A stretch of 64,000 bases of DNA from Carboxydocella thermautotrophica (GCA_003054495.1 CP028514.1:546501-610500); one strand, 5' to 3'. Shown: positions 37,926-48,034, counted from the stretch's first letter. The notes: generated by a model not told the origin, from the letters alone. Numbers and translations: made by a program.

Positions 37926-37951
37926 TTCATCACCTCGATATCGGGATTATA

Positions 37952-37967
37952 AGCAAGAATGATGCCG
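37952..37967 (-). promoter_or_regulatory. Sigma-54 promoter of the glycyl radical enzyme operon
   Basis: Read on the minus strand: CGGCATCATTCTTGCT, which fits GG-N10-GC with -24 GGCA and -12 TTGCT. It lies 27 bases before the activase start, next to the sigma-54 activator gene. Confidence 0.75.
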
Positions 37968-37991
37968 CCTTCAAAACGGGCAAGAAAACAA

Positions 37992-38019
37992 GCCACTGTA
38001 CCATTTTTGGTACGGTGGC
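37992..38019 (-). terminator. Hairpin after the sigma-54 activator gene; possible operator
   Basis: GCCAC-GTACC and GGTAC-GTGGC arms with an A-rich loop, followed on the minus strand by TTGTTTTCTTG. It fits a terminator for the activator. It also lies 25-50 bases upstream of the sigma-54 promoter and could double as an activator site. Confidence 0.55.
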
Positions 38020-38035
38020 TGTCAAATTTATGGGA

Positions 38036-39442
38036 CTATGTCTCATTTTTGGGATGGAGCCCATATTTTTTTAATTTGTTATGCAGGGTCTGTTTGGGGA
38101 TACCCAGCAAGCGGGCAGCCTGAGTTAGCTGATTGCCCGCCTGTTGCAGGGCAGTTTGCAGCAGGCGAGTTTCCAGGTCTTGCAGGGCTTGTTTCAGGGG
38201 CAATAGCGGCTGGGCAGGTTGGGGAAGCGGAGCCGGGTCCAGCAGACCGGGGTGTTCCCGGGGTAAATCAGCCTGAGTGAGCAGGGGACCATCAGCCAGG
38301 TTGACTGCACTTTCAATGACATGCTCCAGCTCCCGTACATTACCGGGCCAGTTATGGCGGTAAAACAGTTCCAGCACCTCCGGGGCAAGGCCCTGGATAT
38401 CCTTTTTCAGCTGTTGCCGGTACTTATGGATAAAGTGTTCAGCCAGCAGTGGTATATCTTCCTTGCGTTCCCGCAGGGGCGGCAAATGAAAGAAAATCAC
38501 ATTCAGGCGGTAGTAGAGATCCTGGCGCAGCCGCTTTTCCTGCAATAGTTTGAGGGGATGTTCATTGCTGGCGGCAATCACCCGCACATTTACTGTTCGG
38601 GTCATAGTGTCACCAATACGGCGAATAACCCCATCCTGCAGCACCCGTAAGAGTTTGGCCTGCAGATCCCTGTCCAGGGAATTGATTTCATCCAGAAAGA
38701 GGGTACCGCCATCAGCCAGCTCAAACAGGCCGGGTCGGTCTTTGGCCCCGGTGAAACTGCCGGCAGCAGTGCCGAAGAGCAGGGATTCCAGCAGGGTAGG
38801 GGGCAGGGCAGCACAGTTCTGGGCAATAAAGGCGTGCTGGCGCCGTTCCGGGCAGGCATTATGGATGGCCTGAACCAGCAGTTCCTTGCCAGTACCTGTT
38901 TCGCCATAGATGAGGATAGGGGAGGGACTGGCGGCTACCTTGCGGGCCCGGTGCAGAATATCCTGCAATACCGGGTTATGGGTAAGAATATCGGCAAAGG
39001 TATAACGGGTTCCATTCCCCCGGGCTTTGCCAGGATTTTTGCGGCCAGCCAGTTCTTTTTGCAGGGCCAGGATTTTTTCGGACAGCTGTACTACCTGGGT
39101 CAGGTCCTTGAAGATTTCCACTGCTCCCACCAGCTGACCGTCTTCGAACATGGGGATGGTGGAGGTGACAGTGGCCACCTGTTTACCCTGATAGTTGGTA
39201 TAGTGCTGGACATGATTGAGCAGCGGCTGACGCTGCCGTAAAACATAGTAGAAGGTGCTGGTTTCTTCCGTCAAACCGGGAAAGACCTCCAGGATATTTT
39301 TGCCGATGGCGGCTGCCGGGTCGATGCCAGCAATATTGGTGGCCGGCTCGTTATAGAAGATGATATTGGCCTGAGTGTCGGTAACAATGATGCCTTCATC
39401 CAGATTGGACAGGATTATATCCAATAGATGTTTGTAATCCAC
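38036..39442 (-). CDS. Sigma-54-dependent activator with PAS domain
   Basis: A 468-residue enhancer-binding protein. A PAS domain is at residues about 1-115 (LDEGIIVTDTQANIIFYN), then the AAA+ core with Walker A IYGETGTGKELL near 180, the sigma-54 contact loop GSFTGAKDRPG (GAFTGA variant) near 250, and DEINSLDRDLQAKLLRV. A C-terminal Fis-type helix-turn-helix ends it (LTQAARLLGIPKQTLHNKL). GTG 39442 follows AAGGGGG; an open frame extends upstream to 39586 but lacks a ribosome site. It probably activates the downstream glycyl radical enzyme operon; its PAS ligand is unknown. Confidence 0.9.
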   Translation of the reverse strand: MDYKHLLDIILSNLDEGIIVTDTQANIIFYNEPATNIAGIDPAAAIGKNILEVFPGLTEETSTFYYVLRQRQPLLNHVQHYTNYQGKQVATVTSTIPMFEDGQLVGAVEIFKDLTQVVQLSEKILALQKELAGRKNPGKARGNGTRYTFADILTHNPVLQDILHRARKVAASPSPILIYGETGTGKELLVQAIHNACPERRQHAFIAQNCAALPPTLLESLLFGTAAGSFTGAKDRPGLFELADGGTLFLDEINSLDRDLQAKLLRVLQDGVIRRIGDTMTRTVNVRVIAASNEHPLKLLQEKRLRQDLYYRLNVIFFHLPPLRERKEDIPLLAEHFIHKYRQQLKKDIQGLAPEVLELFYRHNWPGNVRELEHVIESAVNLADGPLLTQADLPREHPGLLDPAPLPQPAQPLLPLKQALQDLETRLLQTALQQAGNQLTQAARLLGIPKQTLHNKLKKYGLHPKNET

Positions 39443-39565
39443 TTTGGTTGCCCCCTTGTTGCTGGCGATATACGTGAAGAATTCTCCACAGCCGGGGGAA
39501 GTCCTTTTTTTAACACATCTTTTCTGGACGCCAGAAATACCAGGAAACCTGTAACACAAAACCAA

Positions 39566-39592
39566 ACCACCTCGCCGGACAGGCAAGGTGGT
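39566..39592 (-). terminator. Terminator after the 39599-39928 gene
   Basis: CCACCT and AGGTGG arms with inner GCC/GGC pairing, followed on the minus strand by TTTGGTTTTG. Confidence 0.6.
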
Positions 39593-39598
39593 TTAGCT

Positions 39599-39928
39599 TT
39601 AGTCCTGGATTATCCGTATAGCCCCTGCTTCTTTCATCAAGGCCCGCACTTTGTCTCCTTCCCCTTTGGGAATCTCCACTGCTATCAGGATGCCGGCCTC
39701 TTCCTCCAGGCCATTAATTGAGCCGGCAAAGCTGCTCAAATCCGCCAGCCGCTCAGTTTCTGTTTGTACCCAGATTACATCCTGCACTGCCTTTTCCGGT
39801 GGCAGAGGCAGGGGTTTTTCCCCGATATTGCTGACGATCAGGTCCTGACGGTCCAGGCCGATCTGGTGCAAAGAATCAATGAGGGCACTGGCTTGCTGCT
39901 GGTCAGGCATTACTGCGATTATGCGCAT
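39599..39928 (-). CDS. Small protein, distantly YflT/general-stress-like
   Basis: A 109-residue protein starting MRIIAVMPDQQQASALIDSL. Its C-terminus (GILIAVEIPKGEGDKVRALM and EAGAIRI) recalls the end of YflT/GSP17M-type stress proteins, in which two-residue strands flank a helix. No catalytic motif is visible. ATG 39928 follows GGAGGTGA; the frame is open to 39991 without a better start. The hit is weak and I would list it as hypothetical. Confidence 0.55.
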   Translation of the reverse strand: MRIIAVMPDQQQASALIDSLHQIGLDRQDLIVSNIGEKPLPLPPEKAVQDVIWVQTETERLADLSSFAGSINGLEEEAGILIAVEIPKGEGDKVRALMKEAGAIRIIQD

Positions 39929-39978
39929 AGTCTCACCTCCGCCTTTATTATGCCCGCTTGTGATAGCTTTAACCCGGA

Positions 39979-40007
39979 TTGTTAACTTCACATAATTATG
40001 CTACAAT
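39979..40007 (+). promoter_or_regulatory. Promoter before the DUF362 gene
   Basis: TTGTTA (39979-39984), 17 bases, TACAAT (40002-40007), divergent from the minus-strand gene ending at 39928. Confidence 0.5.
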
Positions 40008-40043
40008 GATTTTGATAAACAATGATTAAGGGGCTGATTACTT

Positions 40044-40094
40044 ATGCCTGAGATTCGACCAATTAAGGACTTAAGAAACACAAATGAAATTTAA
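40044..40094 (+). pseudogene. Phd/YefM-type antitoxin N-terminal relic
   Basis: A 16-codon frame, MPEIRPIKDLRNTNEI then stop. This is the standard N-terminus of Phd/YefM-family antitoxins. The rest of the gene and any toxin are gone; the next gene's ribosome site begins right after the stop. It may now act only as a short upstream reading frame in the leader of the DUF362 gene. Confidence 0.6.
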
Positions 40095-40109
40095 CAGGAG
40101 GAAATAAAC

Positions 40110-41228
40110 TTGCGAATAGCAGCTGCTGCGGTTAACAGCTATGAATATAAAGAAGTGGAAAAGGGAATAGAAGAGGTATTGGCCTGCTTCGGAGGGATCG
40201 AGGCTCTGATCCGGTCAGGGGAGAGGGTGCTCATCAAACCCAATATGCTGGAAGGACTGCCTCCGGAGCGAGCAGTAACCACCCATCCGGAAGTAGTAAG
40301 AGCGGTAATTCGTCAGGTAAAGAGGGCCGGCGGCATACCTTTAGTCGGAGATAGTCCTGGAATTGGCAGTGGCATGAAGGCGGCGGAAAAAAACGGCATA
40401 GCCGGGGTATGCCGGGAAGAAGGAGCGGAATTGCTGGCATTTGCCGAATCAGCGGAGTATTCCTTTCCTGAGGGAAAAGTAATCCGCAAGTTCCATTTGA
40501 CCGGTGAACTGCAACAGGTGGATAAAGTTATCTCTCTGGCCAAAATGAAGACCCATTCCTTTATGGGCATCACCGGGGCCGTCAAGAATTTGTTTGGCTG
40601 CATAGTGGGTCCAGGCAAAGCTCAGTTTCACCTGCGCCTGAAGCGACGGGACGATTTTGCTGCTATGCTGGTTGACCTGGCCCTGCTGGTTAAGCCGGTT
40701 TTTTTCCTGGTAGACGGAATTGTTGGGATGGAAGGCAATGGCCCCCGTAATGGTTCGCCTATTCAAGCGGGAGTGATTTTGGGCGGCACTAATGGCTTTG
40801 CTGTTGACCTGGTCATGGGTCAGATGATGGGTTTCAACAGTGAGGAATTGCCGGTATCACGGCTGGCTCTGGCCCGGGGGCTGGTACCGGGGTTGAAGAG
40901 GATTGAAGTGGTAGGCAGTGGCCGGGAGTTACGCTGGGATTTTCAGCCCCCCTATAACCTGGAGTCTCTGGATGGGCGGGTCCCGCCTTTTCTGGTCCGC
41001 TTTTTCCAGAATCAGTTCACCTATCGGCCGGTTATGAATGAAAAGTGTACCGGTTGCAGCCGTTGTGCTCAGCATTGTCCACCGCAAGCCATAAAGATCG
41101 AAAATGGGAAAGCGATGGTAGACTATGAGCAATGTATTCGCTGCTATTGTTGCCAGGAACTCTGTCCCTTTGATGCTGTTATTCTGGAACAGGGATTATT
41201 GCTCAAACTGTTCGGTCGGAAAAAGTAA
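40110..41228 (+). CDS. DUF362 protein with C-terminal ferredoxin domain
   Basis: A 372-residue protein. The N-terminal DUF362 domain includes VLIKPNMLEGLPPERAVTTH near residue 44 and the SLAKMKTHSFMGITGAVKNLFG stretch near 142. Two 4Fe-4S motifs close the protein: CTGCSRCAQHCPPQAIKI near 312 and CIRCYCCQELCPFDAV near 340. DUF362 ferredoxins are linked to anaerobic redox reactions, but the partner is not known. The TTG 40110 start follows AGGAGG. Confidence 0.85.
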   Translation: MRIAAAAVNSYEYKEVEKGIEEVLACFGGIEALIRSGERVLIKPNMLEGLPPERAVTTHPEVVRAVIRQVKRAGGIPLVGDSPGIGSGMKAAEKNGIAGVCREEGAELLAFAESAEYSFPEGKVIRKFHLTGELQQVDKVISLAKMKTHSFMGITGAVKNLFGCIVGPGKAQFHLRLKRRDDFAAMLVDLALLVKPVFFLVDGIVGMEGNGPRNGSPIQAGVILGGTNGFAVDLVMGQMMGFNSEELPVSRLALARGLVPGLKRIEVVGSGRELRWDFQPPYNLESLDGRVPPFLVRFFQNQFTYRPVMNEKCTGCSRCAQHCPPQAIKIENGKAMVDYEQCIRCYCCQELCPFDAVILEQGLLLKLFGRKK

Positions 41229-41348
41229 CCAGATGCCAGTGGCAGGCATATACTAAGACAAGAAGCTTAATCAGAGCAGAAGGGATTATTGGGTCAGCTA
41301 CAGCTAGCGGTATTTATGGCCTGGCTAAAGCGGCTATTAAAGAACAAA

Positions 41349-41381
41349 CAACCCCGTGAGTACCAGGGCTCACGGGGTTTA
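41349..41381. terminator. Bidirectional terminator between DUF362 and methyltransferase genes
   Basis: ACCCCGTGAG and CTCACGGGGT arms, then TTTATTTTA on the + strand. The 41229-41348 stretch before it holds no convincing gene. Confidence 0.75.
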
Positions 41382-41981
41382 TTTTATGATCTGCACACGC
41401 TTTTGTTTACGCAGCACCAGGCGCCAGTAGATGCCTTCCCAGCCGGTGAGGGAGTGGTCATTAACAATTTGTTTGGACATTAACTCAAAAGGGCTGCGCG
41501 CTACCAGTTGTTCTACTTCTGCTTCGGTAAGGCAGCAAAGCTCGGGCAGGCCACAGCCGGGGATATCGGTCCAGAGGGCGGTAAAAACGGCAATTCCACC
41601 GGGTTTAAGCACTCTCCAGGCCTCATCTAATACCTGCTGCCGGTTTTCCTCGATGCTTTCTGTAAAAACATGAAGGAGCCCAAAGCTGTAAATGGCATCA
41701 AAGGAGAATTCCCGAAAGGGCAGATTAAGGGCATCAGCCACCAGGCACTCGAACTCTGCTTTTAAAGCCAGCCTACCGATAGCTTCAGCATCAATGTCTA
41801 CAGCTACCACTTGCAGGCCTTGTTCAAAAAAATACAAGCTATCCCGCCCATTGCCACACCCCAGGTCCAGAACTGGGCCTTTGGTAGCATGGAAAAGGGG
41901 AAGAACCCAGCGGGCAGTCTGGCTGGGTGGAGTATTTTGCGCTTTTTCACTGGCAAGCAGAGTATGAAAATCAAAGGCCAT
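41379..41981 (-). CDS. Class I SAM-dependent methyltransferase
   Basis: A 200-residue methyltransferase. Motif I VLDLGCGNGRDSLYFFEQG near residue 37 and acidic motif II VVAVDIDAEAIG near 59 bind S-adenosylmethionine. SFDAIYSFGLLHVF near 93 and the post-II motif RVLKPGGIAVFTALW near 123 complete the fold. Substrate unknown. ATG 41981 follows AGGAGGC. Transcribed toward the DUF362 gene. Confidence 0.88.
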   Translation of the reverse strand: MAFDFHTLLASEKAQNTPPSQTARWVLPLFHATKGPVLDLGCGNGRDSLYFFEQGLQVVAVDIDAEAIGRLALKAEFECLVADALNLPFREFSFDAIYSFGLLHVFTESIEENRQQVLDEAWRVLKPGGIAVFTALWTDIPGCGLPELCCLTEAEVEQLVARSPFELMSKQIVNDHSLTGWEGIYWRLVLRKQKRVQIIK

Positions 41982-42105
41982 GGGCTGGTTGCCTCCTGTA
42001 ATTAGACATATCCTTATACAATTTACCAGTTTTATGCTAGATAATCAACAGGAAATTTCACGAAAAAACAAAATATGTGTCTGTATTTTATGCAGGGCAA
42101 AAAAC

Positions 42106-42134
42106 TTGCATTTTTGCCTAAAATCAGGTATTAT
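42106..42134 (+). promoter_or_regulatory. groESL promoter
   Basis: TTGCAT (42106-42111), 17 bases, TATTAT (42129-42134), just before the CIRCE element. Confidence 0.65.
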
Positions 42135-42144
42135 AAGGAATGTG

Positions 42145-42171
42145 TTAGCACTCTATTTAATTGAGTGCTAA
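42145..42171 (+). promoter_or_regulatory. CIRCE operator
   Basis: TTAGCACTC, nine bases, GAGTGCTAA: an exact match to the HrcA repressor site. It predicts heat-shock control of groESL by HrcA, whose gene is not in this window. Confidence 0.95.
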
Positions 42172-42199
42172 TAGTACATAAAGAGGAGGTTTCTCAGTG

Positions 42200-42484
42200 A
42201 TGATTAAGCCGCTTGGAGACAGAATTGTCATTAAGCCCTTGGCATCGGAAGAAGTAACTGCCAGTGGGATTGTGTTACCCGATACAGCCAAGGAAAAGCC
42301 CCAGGAAGGGGAAGTAGTAGCTGTCGGCAATGGCCGTCTGCTGGAAAATGGTGAGCGGATAGCCCCGGAAGTCAAAGTAGGTGACCGGGTGGTCTACTCC
42401 AAATATGCCGGTACTGAAGTGAAATTTGAAGGCGAGGAATATCTCATCCTGAATGAACGGGATATCCTGGCTGTAATCGAATAA
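42200..42484 (+). CDS. groES: Co-chaperonin GroES
   Basis: A 94-residue GroES starting [15 protein letters not shown], with the mobile-loop region [26 protein letters not shown] and the closing [17 protein letters not shown] 42200 is used here; GTG 42197 adds one residue and is equally spaced from AGGAGG. It caps GroEL in protein folding and is co-transcribed with it under CIRCE control. Confidence 0.97.
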   Translation: MIKPLGDRIVIKPLASEEVTASGIVLPDTAKEKPQEGEVVAVGNGRLLENGERIAPEVKVGDRVVYSKYAGTEVKFEGEEYLILNERDILAVIE

Positions 42485-42497
42485 TAAGGGGGTTTAG

Positions 42498-44117
<1,620 letters not shown>

Positions 44118-44123
44118 GCCAAA

Positions 44124-44154
44124 AGAAGGCAGGGATAATTCCTGCCTTCTTTTT
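44124..44154. terminator. Terminator after groEL
   Basis: AGAAGGCAGG and CCTGCCTTCT arms followed by TTTTA. The convergent gene ends at its 3' edge. Confidence 0.85.
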
Positions 44155-44485
44155 ATGTGTCATCGTCAAGAAAGTTTTTGGCGAACTCAGCCTGGTCCAG
44201 CAAAACCAGGGTCTGATATTCATTGACCAGCAGTTTAAGCAATTTTAAAAGCTTATCAATAATTTCTCCCGTTTTCACTGTACGCTCTACAGCTTCATCG
44301 ATTTCGCTGCGATGGGAGAAGGCGTTGGCGCTGAGCTGATTGGCGGCACTGGCCATAGATGAATAGGCGGAGGCAAGGGTACCGAGAAAGCTGATGGTTT
44401 CCGAGAGCCGCTGTTTGACATACTGTAGAGCAGTTTCGGTTTCCGGGGGAAGCAGATTGCGAAATTGCTGCTCTTCCTGGCTCAT
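44153..44485 (-). CDS. Hypothetical helical protein
   Basis: A 110-residue protein without membrane segments. It is almost entirely helix-prone (FLGTLASAYSSMASAANQLS, DKLLKLLKLLVNEYQTL) and ends in acidic DDDT. ATG 44485 follows AGGAGG with nine-base spacing. Next to the CotE-like gene and divergent from it; a sporulation link is possible only from that neighbourhood. Family not recognised. Confidence 0.6.
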   Translation of the reverse strand: MSQEEQQFRNLLPPETETALQYVKQRLSETISFLGTLASAYSSMASAANQLSANAFSHRSEIDEAVERTVKTGEIIDKLLKLLKLLVNEYQTLVLLDQAEFAKNFLDDDT

Positions 44486-44571
44486 GCCGCCATTCCTCCT
44501 TTCACCCTCATTTTATGCATGGATGGGAAGAAAAAGAAATATATCTTATAGTAATGGAAGGAGGGATTGGT

Positions 44572-45042
44572 GTGGAATGTAGCAGATGGGAAGGTCAACT
44601 GCGGGAGGTGATGGTGCAGGCAGTCTGTGCCCGCGGTGAGAAAAATCATATCCTGGAGTTTCAGCTCAAGCCCCTGCATCCAGCCAGCAAAGTCCTGGGC
44701 TGCTGGGCGGCAGATCATAACTTTTCCGGTTCTATAATTGGCGATACTGTGATTATAAATGGTGATCTGGAGCTGACCGTCTGGTATGCCTATGAGCAAA
44801 ACCAGAAAACGGAGCTGCTGAGGGAGAGGCTCAACTATCTCTGTGAGATCGAACTGGAGAACCTTACTGGTCGGCTGGAACAGGGGGAAGAATTGCATTT
44901 AACTGAGGAAAAAGAACCCCAGGTCAGCTCTTATTATCTGGAGGAAGAAGAGATCAAGGGTGCGGTGGAGATAGGTTTTACCGCTGAAATCATGGGATTG
45001 ACCAAATTGCGGGTATTAGCTTATCCTGCCGAAGAAGATTAA
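44572..45042 (+). CDS. CotE-family outer spore coat morphogenetic protein
   Basis: A 156-residue protein matching the CotE pattern: LREVMVQAVCARGEK near residue 9, LGCWAADHNFSG near 38, INGDLELTVWYAYEQNQKTE near 59, and an acidic C-terminal segment. CotE directs outer coat assembly in Bacillus spores. GTG 44572 follows AAGGAGGG; upstream starts in the same frame lack a ribosome site. Its presence supports a spore-forming host. Confidence 0.75.
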   Translation: MECSRWEGQLREVMVQAVCARGEKNHILEFQLKPLHPASKVLGCWAADHNFSGSIIGDTVIINGDLELTVWYAYEQNQKTELLRERLNYLCEIELENLTGRLEQGEELHLTEEKEPQVSSYYLEEEEIKGAVEIGFTAEIMGLTKLRVLAYPAEED

Positions 45043-45125
45043 GAAAAAAGAAGGAAAAAGAAAAAAACTGTCGAAAATACAATTAAGAGAAAGAGAGAAA
45101 GTGCAAGTTGTTACGAGGAGGGAAT

Positions 45126-45662
45126 ATGATGGACTGGCGCCGGATTGCGCTGGCTGTAACCGTTGGGTTGGGGCTTGTCCTTTTTTTATTTGGTTGTAGT
45201 GGGGACAAGCCAAAAAAGGTAACTGAACGACAACCGGCGGCTGTCAGCCAGGAACAATTGAGAGCTTTTGTTACCACTCTCTCCGGGGTAATAAACAAGG
45301 AAGCAGAAGGGTATCAGAAGCTGACTGACAGTATCAAGGCCCTGGGATATGGGAAAACAACACCGGCCCAAACCAAACAGGAAGCCGAAAAACTTCTGGC
45401 TTTGAACCAGCAGTTGAGGCAGGAACTGGATGGCCTGCAAACCACTACCCGGGAAATGGAGGAAGCGGAAGGCAATATCGCTACCTGTATTTATTTGCGC
45501 AATCAGGTAGTAGAGAAATTTGTTCAGCGCCTGGCCAAATCTCCTGCGCCCAAAACCAGTGAACTAAATGGGGTTTTAAAAGAGTTACGGGAGTCAGAAA
45601 GTTTTGCTGAAGCTGCCTCCGGCAAGCTGGCTGTTTTGAAGCAACAGGCAGGCATGGAATAA
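45126..45662 (+). CDS. Putative lipoprotein
   Basis: A 178-residue predicted lipoprotein. The signal peptide VTVGLGLVLFLFGC ends in lipobox LFGC near residue 25, so the mature protein would be anchored on the outer face of the membrane. The rest is helical and charged with coiled-coil character (LALNQQLRQELDGLQTTTREMEEAEG). Family not recognised. ATG 45126 follows GGAGGGAAT. Confidence 0.65.
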   Translation: MMDWRRIALAVTVGLGLVLFLFGCSGDKPKKVTERQPAAVSQEQLRAFVTTLSGVINKEAEGYQKLTDSIKALGYGKTTPAQTKQEAEKLLALNQQLRQELDGLQTTTREMEEAEGNIATCIYLRNQVVEKFVQRLAKSPAPKTSELNGVLKELRESESFAEAASGKLAVLKQQAGME

Positions 45663-45669
45663 GGGTTTG

Positions 45670-45702
45670 CGAAAACCGGCTCAAGCTGGTTTTTTTTTCT
45701 TT
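45670..45702 (+). terminator. Terminator after the lipoprotein gene
   Basis: AACCGGC, loop TCAA, GCTGGTT with eight Ts. Confidence 0.65.
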
Positions 45703-45764
45703 CTTCATAGGCATAGACTTTTTTCACCGAATTAGGTTATATTTAAGGCAGGGAGGAATGAAAA

Positions 45765-46031
45765 ATGGCCAAAAATACCCGCAAACAAACCTTATTATCT
45801 TTTGCCAAGTTATTTGGGGCTGCGTTACTGGGAGCTATCGGACTGGATCAGGTCAAAGAAGGGCTGGTATTACTGGCAGCGGTGCCGGGGACATCCTGGC
45901 CGGAAGCTCTGGTGCGTTTGGGCCTGGGCTCGGCAGCATTGCTGTTTGGGCTTTATGTGATATTGCGTTTTGTTTACCACTATGACAAGGCACGGGGACG
46001 GGTCAAAAACAAAATCAAGTTTCTGGAGTAG
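45765..46031 (+). CDS. Small hypothetical membrane protein
   Basis: An 88-residue protein with a first hydrophobic stretch (LLSFAKLFGAALLGAIGL near residues 10-27), a possible second one around residue 35, and a strong C-terminal one (LGSAALLFGLYVILRFVYH near 55-73). It starts at an ATG after GGGAGG and lies six bases before the glutaredoxin-like gene, at the head of the nitrate-reductase activator operon. Family not recognised. Confidence 0.55.
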   Translation: MAKNTRKQTLLSFAKLFGAALLGAIGLDQVKEGLVLLAAVPGTSWPEALVRLGLGSAALLFGLYVILRFVYHYDKARGRVKNKIKFLE

Positions 46032-46037
46032 ATGAGA

Positions 46038-46292
46038 ATGGATAAAAAGTTTAAGATCACTATCTATTCCAAAGAAAATTGTTGCCTATGTGACAAGGCT
46101 AAAGCCATTATCGACAGGGTGAAGCGTTACTGGGAACTGGAAGTGGAAGAAGTGGACATCACCATGGATCCGCAGCTGTTTGAGCTGTATAAGGAGAAAA
46201 TTCCGGTAGTGGCCATTGATGGTGAACCGATATTTTTCGGTAAAATCAGCGAACTCTGGCTCAAGCGGGAACTGGCGAGGAGAGGAGAGTGA
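46038..46292 (+). CDS. Glutaredoxin-like thiol protein
   Basis: An 84-residue thioredoxin-fold protein. ITIYSKENCCLCDKAKAII carries the redox CxxC, and KIPVVAIDGEPI is the cis-proline loop. It resembles DUF836/glutaredoxin family members. ATG 46038 is nine bases from GGAG; ATG 46032 is also possible. Its stop overlaps the activator start (GTGA), so translation is coupled. A redox-signalling link to the activator is conceivable. Confidence 0.8.
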   Translation: MDKKFKITIYSKENCCLCDKAKAIIDRVKRYWELEVEEVDITMDPQLFELYKEKIPVVAIDGEPIFFGKISELWLKRELARRGE

Positions 46293-48034
46293 GAGCTTTG
46301 GAATTGAAACTGGACGAGCTGGCCGGTCTTTGTGAAGGGCTGGACTTGCCTGCCTACTGGGTGGACCGTTATGGTTTTATCCAATGGGCTACATCTGCTG
46401 CCCTGCAGCGTTTAGGCTGGCCGGAAGGGCTCTGGCAGGGACGGCGGATCAGTGAAATGATGCCCCAGAGCCGGATTTTTGAGGTCCTGGCCGGAGGGCA
46501 GTCTCTGCGCTGTCGGGAGCTGACCTATATTGGAGAAACAATCCAGATCTCCTATCAACCTTGCTGGCGCGATGGGGAACTGCTGGGAGTCTGGGCGGTG
46601 ATCGAACAACAGGAAAAAAGCTGTCTGGAACTGGAAGAAGAAGAAATAGGCGCTTCCCGACTCTTAATTCAAATGTATGAAACGCTGCTGGGTGACCTTC
46701 TATTAGGGCTGGCGGTAGTGGACAGCAATGGGGTCATCATTACCGTCAACCAGTACTGGGAAAAACTGTTCGGTGTCAATCTGGCTGAAATCCAGGGTAT
46801 GCCTCTTAAAACCCTTTTTCCCGAAAGTAACATGGGTCAGGTACTGGCTACCGGTCAGCCCCGGATCGGGGAAACCTGGACCAGGGATGATGAAGTCTAT
46901 TTCCTCTCTGAATTGCCTTTACGTTGCGGTGAATTGATTATTGGCGGCCTGGTCAAACTGGTGCCGGTGGAAAATGTCGAAACCCGGGATCTGGTGGCTC
47001 GCTATCAATTGCTGGAACGGAAGCTGCTTTTTTACCAGAGTGAGCTTTCAGCTTTAAAGCATGAGGAAGACCCCTTTGTGGCCATTATTGGCGAAAATCC
47101 GCACATGGTGAAAGTTAAGAATATGGCTCGCAAAGTGGCTCGCGGTGATGCTACGGTTCTGATTCTGGGAGAAAGCGGTACCGGAAAAGAGGTTTTCGCC
47201 CAGGCCATACATCGGGCCAGTCCCAGGGCTGATCAGCCTTTTATCAGTATCAACTGTGCTGCGATTCCGGAAAATCTGCTGGAAGCTGAGTTGTTTGGTT
47301 ATGAGGAAGGGGCTTTTACCGGGGCGGTAAAAGGCGGTAAGGCCGGCAAGTTTGAACTGGCTCATGGCGGAACCCTCTTTCTCGATGAAATCGGGGATAT
47401 GCCGCTGGCCATGCAGGCCAAAATCCTGCGAGCCTTGCAGGAGCGCCAGATTGTCCGCGTAGGCGGACACAAGCCCATTCCTGTGGACGTTCGGCTGATC
47501 GCCGCTACCAATCGGGATCTGGTAGCCATGATGCAGGCCGGGGAATTTCGCAGCGACCTTTATTATCGCTTGTCAGTAATAACTTTACAGTTGCCGCCAC
47601 TGCGGGAGCGGCGGGATGATATTCCGGCCCTGGTTAAGATGTTGATTGAGAAGTTTAACAAAAAGTATCTGACTTCAGTAGAGGGTTATGACAAGGAACT
47701 GGAACGATTTTTGCTAAGTTATAGTTGGCCGGGGAATGTGCGACAGCTGGAGAATGTGCTGGAATATGCTTTTAATATGCTGGAACCAGGGCAGAAACTG
47801 CTTACTTTGCAGGATTTGCCGGAACAGGTTACCGGGGGTGGACCGCTGGGAGAAAATGACCTGCGCCTGGAAACAGTAGTAGCGCGGGCGGAGAAAAAGG
47901 CGATTCTGCAGGCACTGCAGGCAACCAGAGGCAATCGGATGGAAGCGGCCCGGCTACTGGGGATCCAGCGTTCAGCCTTTTATCAGAAGTTGAAGAAATA
48001 TGGCTTGTCCGGCAAGGAGGAGGACCATGATTAA
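46289..48034 (+). CDS. Sigma-54-dependent activator of the nitrate/nitrite district
   Basis: A 581-residue enhancer-binding protein. Two PAS-like sensor regions cover about residues 10-110 and 125-230 (GLAVVDSNGVIITVNQYW). The AAA+ core has Walker A LGESGTGKEVFAQ near 285, GAFTGAVKGGKAGKFELA near 345, and FLDEIGDMPLAMQAKILRAL. The C-terminal Fis-like helix-turn-helix is NRMEAARLLGIQRSAFYQKL. GTG 46289 overlaps the glutaredoxin stop. It is the best candidate to bind the GTGTCC-N8-GGACAC sites downstream. Confidence 0.9.
   Translation: MRALELKLDELAGLCEGLDLPAYWVDRYGFIQWATSAALQRLGWPEGLWQGRRISEMMPQSRIFEVLAGGQSLRCRELTYIGETIQISYQPCWRDGELLGVWAVIEQQEKSCLELEEEEIGASRLLIQMYETLLGDLLLGLAVVDSNGVIITVNQYWEKLFGVNLAEIQGMPLKTLFPESNMGQVLATGQPRIGETWTRDDEVYFLSELPLRCGELIIGGLVKLVPVENVETRDLVARYQLLERKLLFYQSELSALKHEEDPFVAIIGENPHMVKVKNMARKVARGDATVLILGESGTGKEVFAQAIHRASPRADQPFISINCAAIPENLLEAELFGYEEGAFTGAVKGGKAGKFELAHGGTLFLDEIGDMPLAMQAKILRALQERQIVRVGGHKPIPVDVRLIAATNRDLVAMMQAGEFRSDLYYRLSVITLQLPPLRERRDDIPALVKMLIEKFNKKYLTSVEGYDKELERFLLSYSWPGNVRQLENVLEYAFNMLEPGQKLLTLQDLPEQVTGGGPLGENDLRLETVVARAEKKAILQALQATRGNRMEAARLLGIQRSAFYQKLKKYGLSGKEEDHD

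Noticed and set aside
38003-38020. A second sigma-54 promoter in the hairpin before the glycyl radical enzyme operon
   Set aside because: The GG to GC spacing there is eleven bases, one too many; the site at 37952-37967 has the correct ten.
41229-41348. Short frame reading GIIGSATASGIYGLAKAAIK
   Set aside because: No start codon or ribosome site in frame; probably chance.
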